Source: Pararhodobacter sp. | Lineage (GTDB): Bacteria > Pseudomonadota > Alphaproteobacteria > Rhodobacterales > Rhodobacteraceae | Assembly (NCBI RefSeq): GCF_034676545.1 | Contig: NZ_JAUCBZ010000015.1 | Location: 1,023,001-1,087,000 of the forward strand | Reading direction: 5' to 3' | Length of the DNA: 64,000 bases | In this document: positions 47,722 through 56,578 of the stretch, piece by piece | Position numbering within the stretch: position 1 is the stretch's first letter | Layout of the letters: every line of letters begins with the position of its first letter | Notes under the pieces: generated by a model | Told to the model about the DNA's origin: nothing | Seen by the model: the letters and a program-made list of their open reading frames with translations, nothing else | Database searches by the model: none | Translations under genes and position numbers: made by a program

Positions 47722-48550
47722 GGTTTGCCCCTTTGGTCAGCGCGTCATAAGCGCTTAGTTGCCCGATTAGGGCCTGCATCTGGTCCAGCGGCACCATGTT
47801 CGGGCCGTCCGAGGGGGCGGTGTCGGGGTCTTGATGCGTTTCGATGAACAGCGCCGAAACACCCACAGCGCAAGCGGCACGCGCCAGAACCGGCACGAAT
47901 TCGCGTTGCCCGCCCGAGGTGCCACCGCGCCCGCCGGGTTGTTGCACCGAATGCGTGGCGTCGAACACCACCGGATAGCCGGTGTCGGCCATCACCGGCA
48001 GGCCGCGGAAATCGGTGACAAGGGTGTTATAGCCAAACGAGGTGCCCCGGTCGCAGAGCATGATACGGGTGTTGCCGGTGCTGGCGATCTTGGCGGCGAC
48101 GTGTTGCATGTCCCAAGGGGCCAGGAACTGCCCTTTCTTGACGTTGATTGCGCGGCCCGTCTCGCCTGCGGCCAACAACAGATCGGTCTGGCGGCACAAG
48201 AACGCGGGGATTTGCAGGACATCGACGTGTTCAGCCGCCTTGGCGCAGTGCCAGGGTTCATGCACGTCGGTGATCACCGGAACGCCGAATTCCTCGCGGA
48301 TTGCGGCCAGAATCTCCAGCCCCTTGTCCATGCCCAGCCCGCGTTCGGTGCCGATGGAAGAGCGGTTGGCCTTGTCATAGCTGCCCTTGAAAATCAGCTT
48401 GGTGCCGGTGGGGGCACAGGCCTCGAGGATGCCGGCGCACATGGCGCGCGCATGGTCGAGGCTTTCCAACTGGCAGGGGCCGGCGATCAGTGCAAACGGA
48501 TGGTTGCCGCCGATCTTGATGTCGCCAAGGGTCACGATGGTTTTGGGCAT
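47714..48550 (-). CDS. kdsA: Kdo-8-phosphate synthase KdsA
   Basis: Condenses arabinose-5-phosphate with phosphoenolpyruvate, 278 residues. It shows IAGPCQLES, FKGSYDKANRSS, AFLCRQTDLL and the catalytic region FDATHSVQQPGG. The start at 48550 follows GGAGG by 7 nt; an open 28-codon upstream extension runs into kdsD. No KdsC phosphatase gene is in the window, so that step is encoded elsewhere. Confidence 0.96.
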   Translation of the reverse strand: MPKTIVTLGDIKIGGNHPFALIAGPCQLESLDHARAMCAGILEACAPTGTKLIFKGSYDKANRSSIGTERGLGMDKGLEILAAIREEFGVPVITDVHEPWHCAKAAEHVDVLQIPAFLCRQTDLLLAAGETGRAINVKKGQFLAPWDMQHVAAKIASTGNTRIMLCDRGTSFGYNTLVTDFRGLPVMADTGYPVVFDATHSVQQPGGRGGTSGGQREFVPVLARAACAVGVSALFIETHQDPDTAPSDGPNMVPLDQMQALIGQLSAYDALTKGANHA

Positions 48551-48563
48551 GGGAGCCTCCGGA

Positions 48564-49544
48564 TCAAACAACGCCGGCACGCAGACAGTCGTGCAGACGC
48601 AAAACGCCAACCGGAATGCGGTCGGATTCGACAACGAACAGGGTGTAGATCTTGCGCTTGTTCATCAGCGCCACGGCCTCGGCGGCGGCGGTATTGGGGG
48701 CAACGGTGACGGGCGCTCGTGTCGCGACCTCGCCGGCGGTGCGGTCCATCAGGCCCAGCATGTTGCGCCGCAGGTCACCGTCCGAGATCACGCCGACCAA
48801 CAGGCCCTGCGCGTCAATGACGCCGGTCACGCCAAAGCTGCTTTCGCTCATGCGCAGGATCGCGTCGGCCATTGGCGCATCGAGGCCCACCAATGGCAGG
48901 CTGTCGCCCGAATGCATGAGCTGCGAGACCTTGGCCAGTTGTGCACCAAGGCGGCCGCCGGGATGGAAGCTGCGGAAATTCTCGGGGCGGAACTCGCGCT
49001 GTTCCATGATGGCAATCGCCAAGGCATCACCAAGGCCCAGTGTCAGGGTGGTCGAGGTCGTGGGTGCCATGCCGAGCGCGCAGGCTTCCTCGATATCGGG
49101 CAGCGTCAGGCGCAGGGTGGCGGCGCGCATCAGGGTGGACTCGACTCGTTTCGAGATGCCGATCACCGGGATTTCAAACCGCAGACAATAGGCCAGCAAG
49201 TCGCTGAGTTCGGTGGTCTCGCCCGAGTTCGAGATCACCACGCAGATGTCATTGGGGGTGATCATGCCAAGGTCGCCGTGGCTGGCCTCGGCGGGGTGTA
49301 CATAAAACGACGGCGTGCCCGTCGAGGCCATCGTTGCGGCGATCTTGCGGGCGATATGGCCGGATTTCCCCATGCCAGACAGGATCACACGGCCCGAATT
49401 GTTCAGGATCAGCCGGACGGCGGCGTCAAAATCGCGCGGCAGGGCGTCGGCCAGTGACAGCAGCGCATTGCCCTCATTGCGCAGAACCCGGCTGGCAGAG
49501 TCGGTGGGCGTCGCGGGGGTTTGCTGCGCGGGAGAATTGGTCAT
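48564..49544 (-). CDS. kdsD: Arabinose-5-phosphate isomerase KdsD (KpsF/GutQ)
   Basis: 326 residues: an N-terminal SIS domain (VILSGMGKSGHIARKIAAT, SHGDLGMI, ISNSGETTEL) and two C-terminal CBS domains. It isomerises ribulose-5-phosphate to arabinose-5-phosphate, the first step of the Kdo pathway. It is 13 bp upstream of kdsA, consistent with one operon. The extent of the N-terminus before residue 20 is uncertain. Confidence 0.94.
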   Translation of the reverse strand: MTNSPAQQTPATPTDSASRVLRNEGNALLSLADALPRDFDAAVRLILNNSGRVILSGMGKSGHIARKIAATMASTGTPSFYVHPAEASHGDLGMITPNDICVVISNSGETTELSDLLAYCLRFEIPVIGISKRVESTLMRAATLRLTLPDIEEACALGMAPTTSTTLTLGLGDALAIAIMEQREFRPENFRSFHPGGRLGAQLAKVSQLMHSGDSLPLVGLDAPMADAILRMSESSFGVTGVIDAQGLLVGVISDGDLRRNMLGLMDRTAGEVATRAPVTVAPNTAAAEAVALMNKRKIYTLFVVESDRIPVGVLRLHDCLRAGVV

Positions 49545-49631
49545 TTGGTCGTTACCGTGTCCGGGGGGCCGACAAAGGTGCGGCAGTGTGGTGGATAGGG
49601 CCTCAGATGGGGCGGGTCAACGCAAAGGCGG

Positions 49632-51290
49632 TCAGGCGCGGGGTTCGGAGGCTTGCAGTGCGGCCTTTGCCACATCGACGCCCAGCGCAATCGTGGGCGC
49701 AAAGGCGACGTCCGGAGGGCGAATGCCATGCGCTTCGAATTGCTTTTGCAGCGCGGGTCTGAGGCCGGTGAGCACCACGCAGACACCGCGCTTGCGGGTT
49801 GTCGTGACCAGGGCCCCGATCGTTCGAATGGCGGTGGAGTCGACCATATCGGCCTCGCAAAAGTCGATGACAATCGCGCGATAGGTGTCGTGGGTTTTTT
49901 CCAGCACGCCGCCCACCGTGGCGGCGGCGCCAAAGAAGAACGCGCCTTGTATGCGATAGACGAGGATTTCATCCGCGCGTCCGACACCGATGTCTTCCAC
50001 CGACTCGCGCACATCCTCGGAGCGCACCCCGACCGCGGTGGACATCCGATGAATGAATAGCACGGAGCCCAAGGCAAAGCCGACCACGATCGCCTCGGTC
50101 AGATCGCGGAATATGGTCAAGAGCAGCGTCACGGCGAGCACGGCCGCATCCTCACGCGAGGTGCGCAGAAGGGTGGCGATGGCATGGCGTTCGATCATGT
50201 TCCACGCCACCGTTGCCAACAGCCCGGCCAGACTGGCCAGCGGGATCATGCCCACCAAGGGCGCGGCCAGCATCACAAAGCCCAGAATGAACGCTGCGTG
50301 CAACATGCCCGCCACCGGGCTATGCGCATTGGCGCGCACATTGGTGGCGGTGCGGGCGATGGTGCCGGTGGCGACCATGCCGCCCATGACACCGCAGGCC
50401 AGATTGGCCACGCCCTGCGCGATCAGTTCCATATTCGAGTTGTGGCGCTGCCCACTCATGGAATCGGCAACCACCGCCGAGAGCAACGCCTCGATGGAGC
50501 CGAGCAGCGTGAAGGCAATCGCGTTGGGCAACAAGGCGACAATCAGCGACCAGTTGACGGGTGGCAAGCTGGGCATGGGCAGGCCCGCCGGAATCTCGCC
50601 AAAAGTCGAGGCAATGGTCGGCGTGTCGAGGTTGAACACCGCCGCAACAAGTGTCGCCCCCGCCACGGCCACCAGCAGGTTCGGGATCTTTGGCGCATAG
50701 CGTTTGATGCCGACAATCGCCAGGATCGTCCCCGCGGCCAAGGCAATGGTCACCGGGTTCGCGCTGGGCAGGCTTTGCCAAAGCACCGGGAGTTTTTGCA
50801 GAATCGGGCCGGGCTCGGGCTGGCTGAGCGTCAGGCCCAGCAGGTCGGTGATCTGGCTGGCAAAGATGATCACCGCGATCCCGGCGGTAAAGCCGACGGT
50901 AACCGGGTAGGGGATGAACTTGATGTAGCTGCCCAATCGCAGCGCGCCCACCGCGATCATCATCGCCCCGGCCATCATGGTGGCCAGCATCATTCCGGCA
51001 ATCCCGTGCTGCGCCACGGTGGTGGCGATCAGCACGATAAAGGCCCCCGCCGGGCCGCCGATCTGAAACCGGCTGCCGCCCAGCATCGAGATGAAAAACC
51101 CACCGACAATCGCCGTATAGAGGCCCATCGACGGCGTACCGCCCGCCGCAATGGCAATCGCCATCGACAGCGGCAACGCGACAATCGCCACCGTCAGCCC
51201 GGCCACCGCATCGCGACGCAAATGGGCAAGCGAATACCCCTCACGGAGGGACGCAATCAGAGCGGGGCGCAGGGTCGTGGCGTTGGGCAC
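49632..51290 (-). CDS. SulP family anion transporter with STAS domain
   Basis: 552 residues: about 12 membrane spans (SLREGYSLAHLRRDAVAGLTV at the entry, then GGPAGAFIVLI, SIEALLSA) and a C-terminal cytoplasmic STAS domain with the DMVDSTAIRTIGAL regulatory serine. SulP proteins move sulfate, bicarbonate or other anions. A beta-carbonic anhydrase gene directly upstream on the same strand makes bicarbonate the most likely cargo (inference). It precedes kdsD by 87 bp. Confidence 0.92.
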   Translation of the reverse strand: MPNATTLRPALIASLREGYSLAHLRRDAVAGLTVAIVALPLSMAIAIAAGGTPSMGLYTAIVGGFFISMLGGSRFQIGGPAGAFIVLIATTVAQHGIAGMMLATMMAGAMMIAVGALRLGSYIKFIPYPVTVGFTAGIAVIIFASQITDLLGLTLSQPEPGPILQKLPVLWQSLPSANPVTIALAAGTILAIVGIKRYAPKIPNLLVAVAGATLVAAVFNLDTPTIASTFGEIPAGLPMPSLPPVNWSLIVALLPNAIAFTLLGSIEALLSAVVADSMSGQRHNSNMELIAQGVANLACGVMGGMVATGTIARTATNVRANAHSPVAGMLHAAFILGFVMLAAPLVGMIPLASLAGLLATVAWNMIERHAIATLLRTSREDAAVLAVTLLLTIFRDLTEAIVVGFALGSVLFIHRMSTAVGVRSEDVRESVEDIGVGRADEILVYRIQGAFFFGAAATVGGVLEKTHDTYRAIVIDFCEADMVDSTAIRTIGALVTTTRKRGVCVVLTGLRPALQKQFEAHGIRPPDVAFAPTIALGVDVAKAALQASEPRA

Positions 51291-51368
51291 TGGAAAACCA
51301 AAGACTGGGAGATGTTGCGCACCGTAATCCGCGTTGCTTTACAGGTGCAACAGCATTCCCCGATGGCG

Positions 51369-52022
51369 TCAGGCGACCGGTAGGAAACTATCGGTTTCGA
51401 CATCGTAGGCTTCAAGAGTACCCTCGCCGATGTCATGCCAGAGCCCGTGCAGGGTCAGCCGTTCGGCCTCAACCGCGTCGCGGATGAACGGGAAGGTCAT
51501 CAGGTTGGTGAGCGAGATGCGCACCGCTTCCAATTCCATCGCCATGACGCGCTTGTCCTTGTCCGCAATGTCGGCCGTACGGTCAAAGCCAGGCCGCAGA
51601 ATTTCCATCCAGCGACCGACAAAGCTGGTCTCTTTTTCGAGTTCGGGGGCAGTGCCTGCGCACATGTCGTGACACCCGCGAACGCCGCCGCAATTGGAGT
51701 GACCAACGACGATCAGATGCGCCACATGCAGCGAGGTTACCGCGTATTCAATGGCGGCCGAGGTGCCGTGGTGATCGCCGGTTGGCGTGAAGGGCGGCAC
51801 CAAATTGGCGATATTGCGGTGAATGAAGAACTCGCCCTGATCCGCTCCAAAGATCGCGGTGACGTGAACCCGCGAGTCGCAACAGGCGATCAGCATGGAT
51901 CTGGGGTGCTGGCCCTCATCGGCCAAGTGTCTGAACCAGCTCTTGTTTTCCACATAGGCCGTTGCATGCCAGCCGCGAAACCGGTTGACCAGATAACTCG
52001 GAAGTTTGTGTGCAAAACTCAT
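51369..52022 (-). CDS. Beta-class carbonic anhydrase
   Basis: 217-residue zinc enzyme that interconverts CO2 and bicarbonate. Zinc and active-site residues are CxDxR as Cys47, Asp49 and Arg51 and HxxC as His108 and Cys111. It is cytoplasmic by lack of a signal peptide. It lies 78 bp upstream of the SulP transporter on the same strand. Divergent from the GTG-start gene. Confidence 0.95.
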   Translation of the reverse strand: MSFAHKLPSYLVNRFRGWHATAYVENKSWFRHLADEGQHPRSMLIACCDSRVHVTAIFGADQGEFFIHRNIANLVPPFTPTGDHHGTSAAIEYAVTSLHVAHLIVVGHSNCGGVRGCHDMCAGTAPELEKETSFVGRWMEILRPGFDRTADIADKDKRVMAMELEAVRISLTNLMTFPFIRDAVEAERLTLHGLWHDIGEGTLEAYDVETDSFLPVA

Positions 52023-52178
52023 GGGCGATTTCCCTTAATCCAGACCGATCATAGTGCTATCCTCAATTTGCAAGAAAATCGAGCGATATCCCGCACCCGG
52101 GGCAACACTTTGTTAGCCCGGATCAAACATCCTGAGGACGGGTGCAAGGGATTTTTTTGGGGCAAAAGAGGTGAGGGT

Positions 52179-52559
52179 GTGACACTCGTACATGAATTTC
52201 GACCAAGCGAGCGGATCATTATTGATGCTGCGCGGCTTGAGGAAGTGTTCCGACGGCTGGGTGACAAGGGCGCAGAAGCCTTTGTGATGGAGGCTGTCGA
52301 GGCGATCTCGGATCTGTTGGCCGAGGTCGATGGCTTCGTGCGCACCGACGTACTGACAGAAATTGCGCCACGCGCGCAGTTGGTCAGTCGGATCAGTGCG
52401 GAAATCGGGCTGACATCGCTGGCGCGGGTCTCGCGTGATATGGGAATTGCCGCGTCGCGCGATGATGTCGTCGCCTATCGCGCGGTCTGGGAGAGGTTGG
52501 TCCGCATCGGAGACCGCTCACTTTCGCAAGTGTGGGAGCTTCCGGGCTTGTCGATTTAG
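52179..52559 (+). CDS. Uncharacterised 126-residue protein, GTG start
   Basis: I do not recognise a family. The frame starts at GTG 52179 behind GAGG about 7 nt upstream; no in-frame ATG fits, and the open frame upstream is antisense to the carbonic anhydrase. The protein is acidic and helical, with a region of hydrophobic heptads (ARLEEVFRRLGDKGAEAFVM, AVEAISDLLAEVDGF) suggesting helix packing, and has no signal peptide or membrane span. It stands alone between divergent carbonic anhydrase and the aminopeptidase. It may be a small regulator or chaperone-like protein (inference, weak). Confidence 0.72.
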   Translation: MTLVHEFRPSERIIIDAARLEEVFRRLGDKGAEAFVMEAVEAISDLLAEVDGFVRTDVLTEIAPRAQLVSRISAEIGLTSLARVSRDMGIAASRDDVVAYRAVWERLVRIGDRSLSQVWELPGLSI

Positions 52560-52657
52560 CGCCGGGGGCGGTTTAACCGTGACGAAGACGGGTGACCCCC
52601 CTTCCTTTCCGGTCCCTTGGGGCTTTAGGTTGGGGGGAGTTCCACAAGAGAGTTCCC

Positions 52658-54085
52658 ATGAGTCACAGCCATATCGCCTTTGCCGCGCCCGAGAGCGCCT
52701 CGATTCCTCTCCATTGTGTCAGCAGCGAGGCGCTGCCGGACTGGTTGGAAAACCAGCCCGCACGGATTCGCAACTGGATCGAAGCGGTGGAGTTCAAGGC
52801 CAAGGTCGGCCGCGTCGTCTGCGTGCCGGACGCGTCGGGCGGGCTGTCGATCGCGGTATGCGGCATGGGCGACGTGCATAGCAAAGCGCGCGGGCGCATG
52901 GCCTTGGGGGCGGCGCGGGCCGGGTTGCCGGCTGGAACGTATCATCTGGCCAGCGGTATCGAACCCGCCGATCTGGCAGAGCAGACCTTGGGTTGGCTGC
53001 TGGCGGGCTATCGGTTCGACCGGTTTCGACGCGCTGCGGCCGGGAGTGATCAGGCCGCCCTGAAAGCGCCCGAGGGGATTGATGCCCGGCGGATCGAGAT
53101 TCTCGCCGCTGCCGAATGCCTGACGCGCGACTTGATCAATACCCCCGCCTCGCAAATGGGGCCGGAGGAACTGGAAACCACGCTTCTGGCGCTGGCCGAG
53201 GAATTCGAGGCGCAGGTCTCGGTGACCTATAGCGACGATCTGCTGCAAGAGAACTTTCCGCTGATTCATGCGGTTGGCCGTGCCTCGGCGCGAATCCCGC
53301 GGCTTTTGGACATGCGTTGGGGCGCCGAGGGGCCGCGCATCACGCTGGTTGGCAAAGGCGTGTGCTTTGACACTGGCGGGCTGAACATCAAGCCGGGCGC
53401 GTCAATGGGCCTGATGAAAAAGGACATGGGCGGCGCGGCGACGGTGCTGGGGCTGGCGATGATGATCATGGCGCTGGAGTGGAAAGTGCGCTTGCGGGTG
53501 ATCATTCCGGCGGTGGAAAACGCGATTTCCGGCGAGGCGATGCGGCCCGGCGATGTGCTGACCGCGCGCAACGGATTGACCATCGAGGTCAACAATACCG
53601 ATGCCGAGGGGCGGTTAATTCTGGCCGATGCGCTGGCGCTGGCCGACGAGGAATCGCCCGATGCGCTGATCTGCATGGCCACCCTGACCGGGGCCGCGCG
53701 GGTCGCGCTGGGGCCGGATTTGCCGCCGTTCTACACCGACAGCGACGCGCTGGCCGAGGCGCTGACCGCCAGCGCGCGCGCCGAGTGTGACCCGTTGTGG
53801 CGTATGCCGCTTTACGATCCGTATGAGTCGATGATCGAGCCGACTATTGCCGATCTCGACAATGCGCCCTCGGGCGGGATGGCGGGCTCGATCACGGCGG
53901 CGTTGTTCTTGCGGCGCTTCGTGGCGAAATCGTCGAATTTTGCGCATTTCGACATTTATGGCTGGCAGCCCGCGGATGCTCCGGGGCGGCCCAAGGGCGG
54001 CGTCGGGCAGGGGGCGCGGGCCATTCTGGGGGCGCTGCCTGTGGTGCTGGGCGCCGATATTCTGGGCGATCAGGGAACCGCATGA
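52658..54085 (+). CDS. M17 leucyl aminopeptidase family protein
   Basis: 475-residue metallo-aminopeptidase. The C-terminal catalytic domain has GKGVCFDTGGLNIKP with the metal-binding Lys and Asp, KKDMGGAA and the signature NTDAEGRL near residue 325. The N-terminal domain is shorter and more diverged than PepA. The start at 52658 follows AAGAGAG; a start at 52592 would add 22 residues of no similarity. It overlaps the NlpC/P60 gene by 4 bp, so peptide trimming and cell-wall peptide cleavage may be linked (inference). Confidence 0.92.
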   Translation: MSHSHIAFAAPESASIPLHCVSSEALPDWLENQPARIRNWIEAVEFKAKVGRVVCVPDASGGLSIAVCGMGDVHSKARGRMALGAARAGLPAGTYHLASGIEPADLAEQTLGWLLAGYRFDRFRRAAAGSDQAALKAPEGIDARRIEILAAAECLTRDLINTPASQMGPEELETTLLALAEEFEAQVSVTYSDDLLQENFPLIHAVGRASARIPRLLDMRWGAEGPRITLVGKGVCFDTGGLNIKPGASMGLMKKDMGGAATVLGLAMMIMALEWKVRLRVIIPAVENAISGEAMRPGDVLTARNGLTIEVNNTDAEGRLILADALALADEESPDALICMATLTGAARVALGPDLPPFYTDSDALAEALTASARAECDPLWRMPLYDPYESMIEPTIADLDNAPSGGMAGSITAALFLRRFVAKSSNFAHFDIYGWQPADAPGRPKGGVGQGARAILGALPVVLGADILGDQGTA

Positions 54086-54915
54086 CGGCCGCCCCGAAGC
54101 CCGACCGGCGCCTGTTTCGCTGCGCAAAGGGCGTCGCGCATGAGAGTTTGCGCGGGGCGGTAGAGGGCGTGACCTTTGTGCCGGGCGACTGGCGCCGCGT
54201 CACGGTGGCGCTGGCCGAGTTGCGCGCAAAACCGGGCGGCGCGCGGGACCGGCAGCTGTTGCTGGGGACGCGGTTCTGTGCGCTGACGGCGGATGGCGAC
54301 TGGGTGTTCGGCTTCGACGCCTATGACGGCTATTGCGGCTGGGTGGAGGCCGCGGCGCTGGGTGCGGATGCGCCGGTCAGCCACGTCGTTGCCAGTTCCG
54401 GCACGCATGTCTACCCGGTCGCCGATATCAAGGTCTTTGAGGTCATGGCTTTGTCGCAGGGCGCGCGTGTGCAGGTCACCGGCCAGATCGGGGACCTGAC
54501 GCAGACGCCCCAGGGCTTCATCCCGACCAGCCATCTGCGCTCGATCGACACCCCGCTGACCGATCCGGTCGCCGTGGCGCGCGGGTTTCTGGGCACGCCC
54601 TATCTGTGGGGCGGCAATACCCGCGCGGGGATTGATTGCTCCGGCTTGGTGCAGGTCGCGCGGCGCGCCTGTGGCTTTGAGTGCCCCGGCGACAGTGATC
54701 TGCAAATGGCGATGCCCGGGCAGGACGTGGCCGAGGCGGATCTGGCCCCCGGCGATCTGGTGTTCTGGAGCGTGCATGTGGCGATGATCACCGAACCGGG
54801 GCGCATCATTCACGCTAACGGGCATCATATGGCCGTGGTCGAGGAGGATTATGCCGAAGCGGTCGCGCGGATTGCCGCCAAGGGCCATCCGGTGCTGCGC
54901 CTGTTGCGGCCATGA
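54082..54915 (+). CDS. NlpC/P60 family (C40) peptidase
   Basis: 277 residues: an N-terminal SH3-like part (about 1-150), then the NlpC/P60 domain. The catalytic Cys is in GIDCSGLVQ near residue 191, with the His in FWSVHVAMI near 233. It probably cleaves gamma-D-glutamyl-diaminopimelate bonds in muropeptides. No signal peptide is visible, fitting a cytoplasmic muropeptide-recycling role together with the aminopeptidase upstream. A terminator follows at once. Confidence 0.92.
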   Translation: MTAAPKPDRRLFRCAKGVAHESLRGAVEGVTFVPGDWRRVTVALAELRAKPGGARDRQLLLGTRFCALTADGDWVFGFDAYDGYCGWVEAAALGADAPVSHVVASSGTHVYPVADIKVFEVMALSQGARVQVTGQIGDLTQTPQGFIPTSHLRSIDTPLTDPVAVARGFLGTPYLWGGNTRAGIDCSGLVQVARRACGFECPGDSDLQMAMPGQDVAEADLAPGDLVFWSVHVAMITEPGRIIHANGHHMAVVEEDYAEAVARIAAKGHPVLRLLRP

Positions 54916-54919
54916 AAAA

Positions 54920-54946
54920 CCCTGCCGAATGAAGGGTTCGGCAGGG
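54920..54946 (+). terminator. Terminator after the NlpC/P60 gene
   Basis: A 10-bp perfect stem CCCTGCCGAA/TTCGGCAGGG with a 7-nt loop starting 5 nt after the stop, followed by GGAGTTTG. Confidence 0.68.
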
Positions 54947-54987
54947 GAGTTTGCCCTCGGAAACGGGAGGAACCTCGGGCAATTCAT

Positions 54988-55024
54988 CCAAGGGCGAAGG
55001 GGACGCCTCCGACCTCGCCCTTGG
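54988..55024 (-). terminator. Hairpin after the PCuAC gene
   Basis: A 10-bp perfect stem CCAAGGGCGA/TCGCCCTTGG with a 17-nt loop, 17 nt past the leftward copper chaperone stop. There is no T run, so termination is uncertain. Confidence 0.45.
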
Positions 55025-55041
55025 AGACGGGGAGAGTCAGA

Positions 55042-55512
55042 TCAGTTGCTGTCGTGACCCTGCATCTGCATCTCGGGCATACGCTCCAGATCGACGGGGA
55101 TCTCGACGTCATATTCCGAGCCATCGGCGAATTCGAGCGTGACGCTCAGAAGATTGCCCTGCTCAAAAGGCGCGGTGAGGCCCATGAACATCACATGCTC
55201 TGCGCCGCGTTGCAGGGCAAGGTGGCCACCGGCGGGCACGATGAAGCCCTCTTCGACATGCACCATGCGCATCACGCCGTCATCGCTGGCGATATGGGTA
55301 TGCAATTCGGTGCGCGCGGCAGCCTCGGAACGCACGCCGGTGACGTGGCAATCGGTGTCGCCATTGTTGACCATCATCATGAAGGCCGCACCCGATGTCG
55401 ACATCGGGGTCGAGGCGCGGGCGTAAGGGTCCTGCACCTCGAAGCCGTCACAGGCAAGGGCAGGGGTGGAGAGCAGAGCCGCCGCGGCGGCAATTGAAAA
55501 GAAGCGGATCAT
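55042..55512 (-). CDS. Periplasmic copper chaperone PCu(A)C
   Basis: 156 residues with a signal peptide (MIRFFSIAAAAALLSTPALA). The Cu(I)-binding H(M)X10M...HXM pattern is visible as ELHTH, MRMVHV and EHVMFMGL, and the tail is Met/His-rich (RMPEMQMQGH). It delivers copper to the CuA site of cytochrome oxidase. It lies 45 bp after a small exported protein gene on the same strand, which may be part of the same copper unit. Confidence 0.9.
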   Translation of the reverse strand: MIRFFSIAAAAALLSTPALACDGFEVQDPYARASTPMSTSGAAFMMMVNNGDTDCHVTGVRSEAAARTELHTHIASDDGVMRMVHVEEGFIVPAGGHLALQRGAEHVMFMGLTAPFEQGNLLSVTLEFADGSEYDVEIPVDLERMPEMQMQGHDSN

Positions 55513-55557
55513 AGGGATATCCTGTCAATGATTAGGGGTCTGAGAAGGGACGTGACG

Positions 55558-55917
55558 TCAGACCGTGACAGGCGGTGCGCGCGAGTGGTGGTGGGTGTTG
55601 ATCGGCAGAACCGTCGCGCGCAGATCGCGCAGCCTGAACTGCATCGGCATCACCGTGCCCGGTGTCTGGATCACGGGAACGGCGGCATCCGTCAGTGCGG
55701 CCAGGGCGGGCGTCGCGTCGGGGCAGGGCATCAGGGGGCCGGTTGGCTTGCCTTGGGCATCCACCGCGACACTGACCATTCCGAAGCCGGTGCACAGATC
55801 AATCTCGCCAATCGCGCGGGGTTGGTGGCGCGCCATCGCCATGGTGACAGAGCCGGCGGCAAGCACCAGCACCATCCAGACCACGGAAAGGGCGCGCAAG
55901 ATTTTCATACTTACCAT
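55558..55917 (-). CDS. Small exported protein next to PCuAC (DUF2946-like)
   Basis: 119 residues with a hydrophobic N-terminus (MKILRALSVVWMVLVLAAG) and a soluble part containing a CTGFGMVSVAVDAQGKP stretch, two cysteines about 25 residues apart, and a His-rich end (NTHHHSRAPP). It resembles the DUF2946 group often found beside copper genes, though I recognise this only loosely. The Met at 55908 may be the start; 55917 adds three residues. The clustered His and Met residues suggest metal contact (inference). Confidence 0.7.
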   Translation of the reverse strand: MVSMKILRALSVVWMVLVLAAGSVTMAMARHQPRAIGEIDLCTGFGMVSVAVDAQGKPTGPLMPCPDATPALAALTDAAVPVIQTPGTVMPMQFRLRDLRATVLPINTHHHSRAPPVTV

Positions 55918-55963
55918 TTATGCGAGCGCAGGCGCGACTGCTAGTGCGACCAATTGCCCGATT

Positions 55964-56578
55964 TCAGCGCGGGATCATCGCCTTGATCCGCCCGACATGC
56001 CCGTCCGGCGCCGCGCAGGGATCGGCGGCGAGAATGCGCGCGTCGTCCATCAGGGTCTTGGCCGAGATGACGCGGTCCACGAGACCCCACTCCAGTGCCT
56101 CGGCGGCGTTGATTTTGGCGCCACACATCAGGATCATCTTGGCCCGGCCCGGCCCGATCAGCGCGGTCAGGCGCGCCGGGTCCGAGGGTTGCGGCAGAAA
56201 GCCCAGCTTCATCACCGGGTAAAAGAACTTGGCGCTGGGCACGGCCAGGCGAATATCGCAGGCCAACGCCATGCCGAATGCGCCGCCTGCCAGGGTGCCG
56301 TTGAGCGCGGCAATGGTCAGGCAGGGCATGGCGGCAAGGGTGGCTGACAGTTCCTCCCAGATCGGATCGGTGGCAAGGCCCGCGCGCGCCTCGTCCAGAT
56401 CGGCCCCTGCGCTGAACACCTTGCCGGAGCCGGTCAGCACCACGGCGCGCGCGGATTGGGCCACGGCGCGCAGGTTATCGACCAGATCCACCATCATTGC
56501 GCGGGTCAGGGAATTTGCCTTGTCCGGGCGATCCAGCGTCAGGACCGTCAAGCCGCCATCGGTGCGCCGGATGATCAT
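55964..56578 (-). CDS. Enoyl-CoA hydratase/isomerase family protein
   Basis: 204 residues, shorter than the usual 257. The oxyanion-hole segments are SAGADLDE near residue 58 and NGTLAGGAFGMALACD near 105. The C-terminal helical region is short. It probably acts on a CoA thioester, but the reaction is unclear. The start at 56578 overlaps the SDR stop by 4 bp (ATGA), so the pair is translated together. A longer open frame upstream lies within the SDR. Confidence 0.88.
   Translation of the reverse strand: MIIRRTDGGLTVLTLDRPDKANSLTRAMMVDLVDNLRAVAQSARAVVLTGSGKVFSAGADLDEARAGLATDPIWEELSATLAAMPCLTIAALNGTLAGGAFGMALACDIRLAVPSAKFFYPVMKLGFLPQPSDPARLTALIGPGRAKMILMCGAKINAAEALEWGLVDRVISAKTLMDDARILAADPCAAPDGHVGRIKAMIPR

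Noticed and set aside
52093..52145. GCACCCG...CGGGTGC inverted repeat before the GTG-start gene
   Set aside because: Only 7 bp arms about 35 nt apart; too weak to call a regulatory structure.
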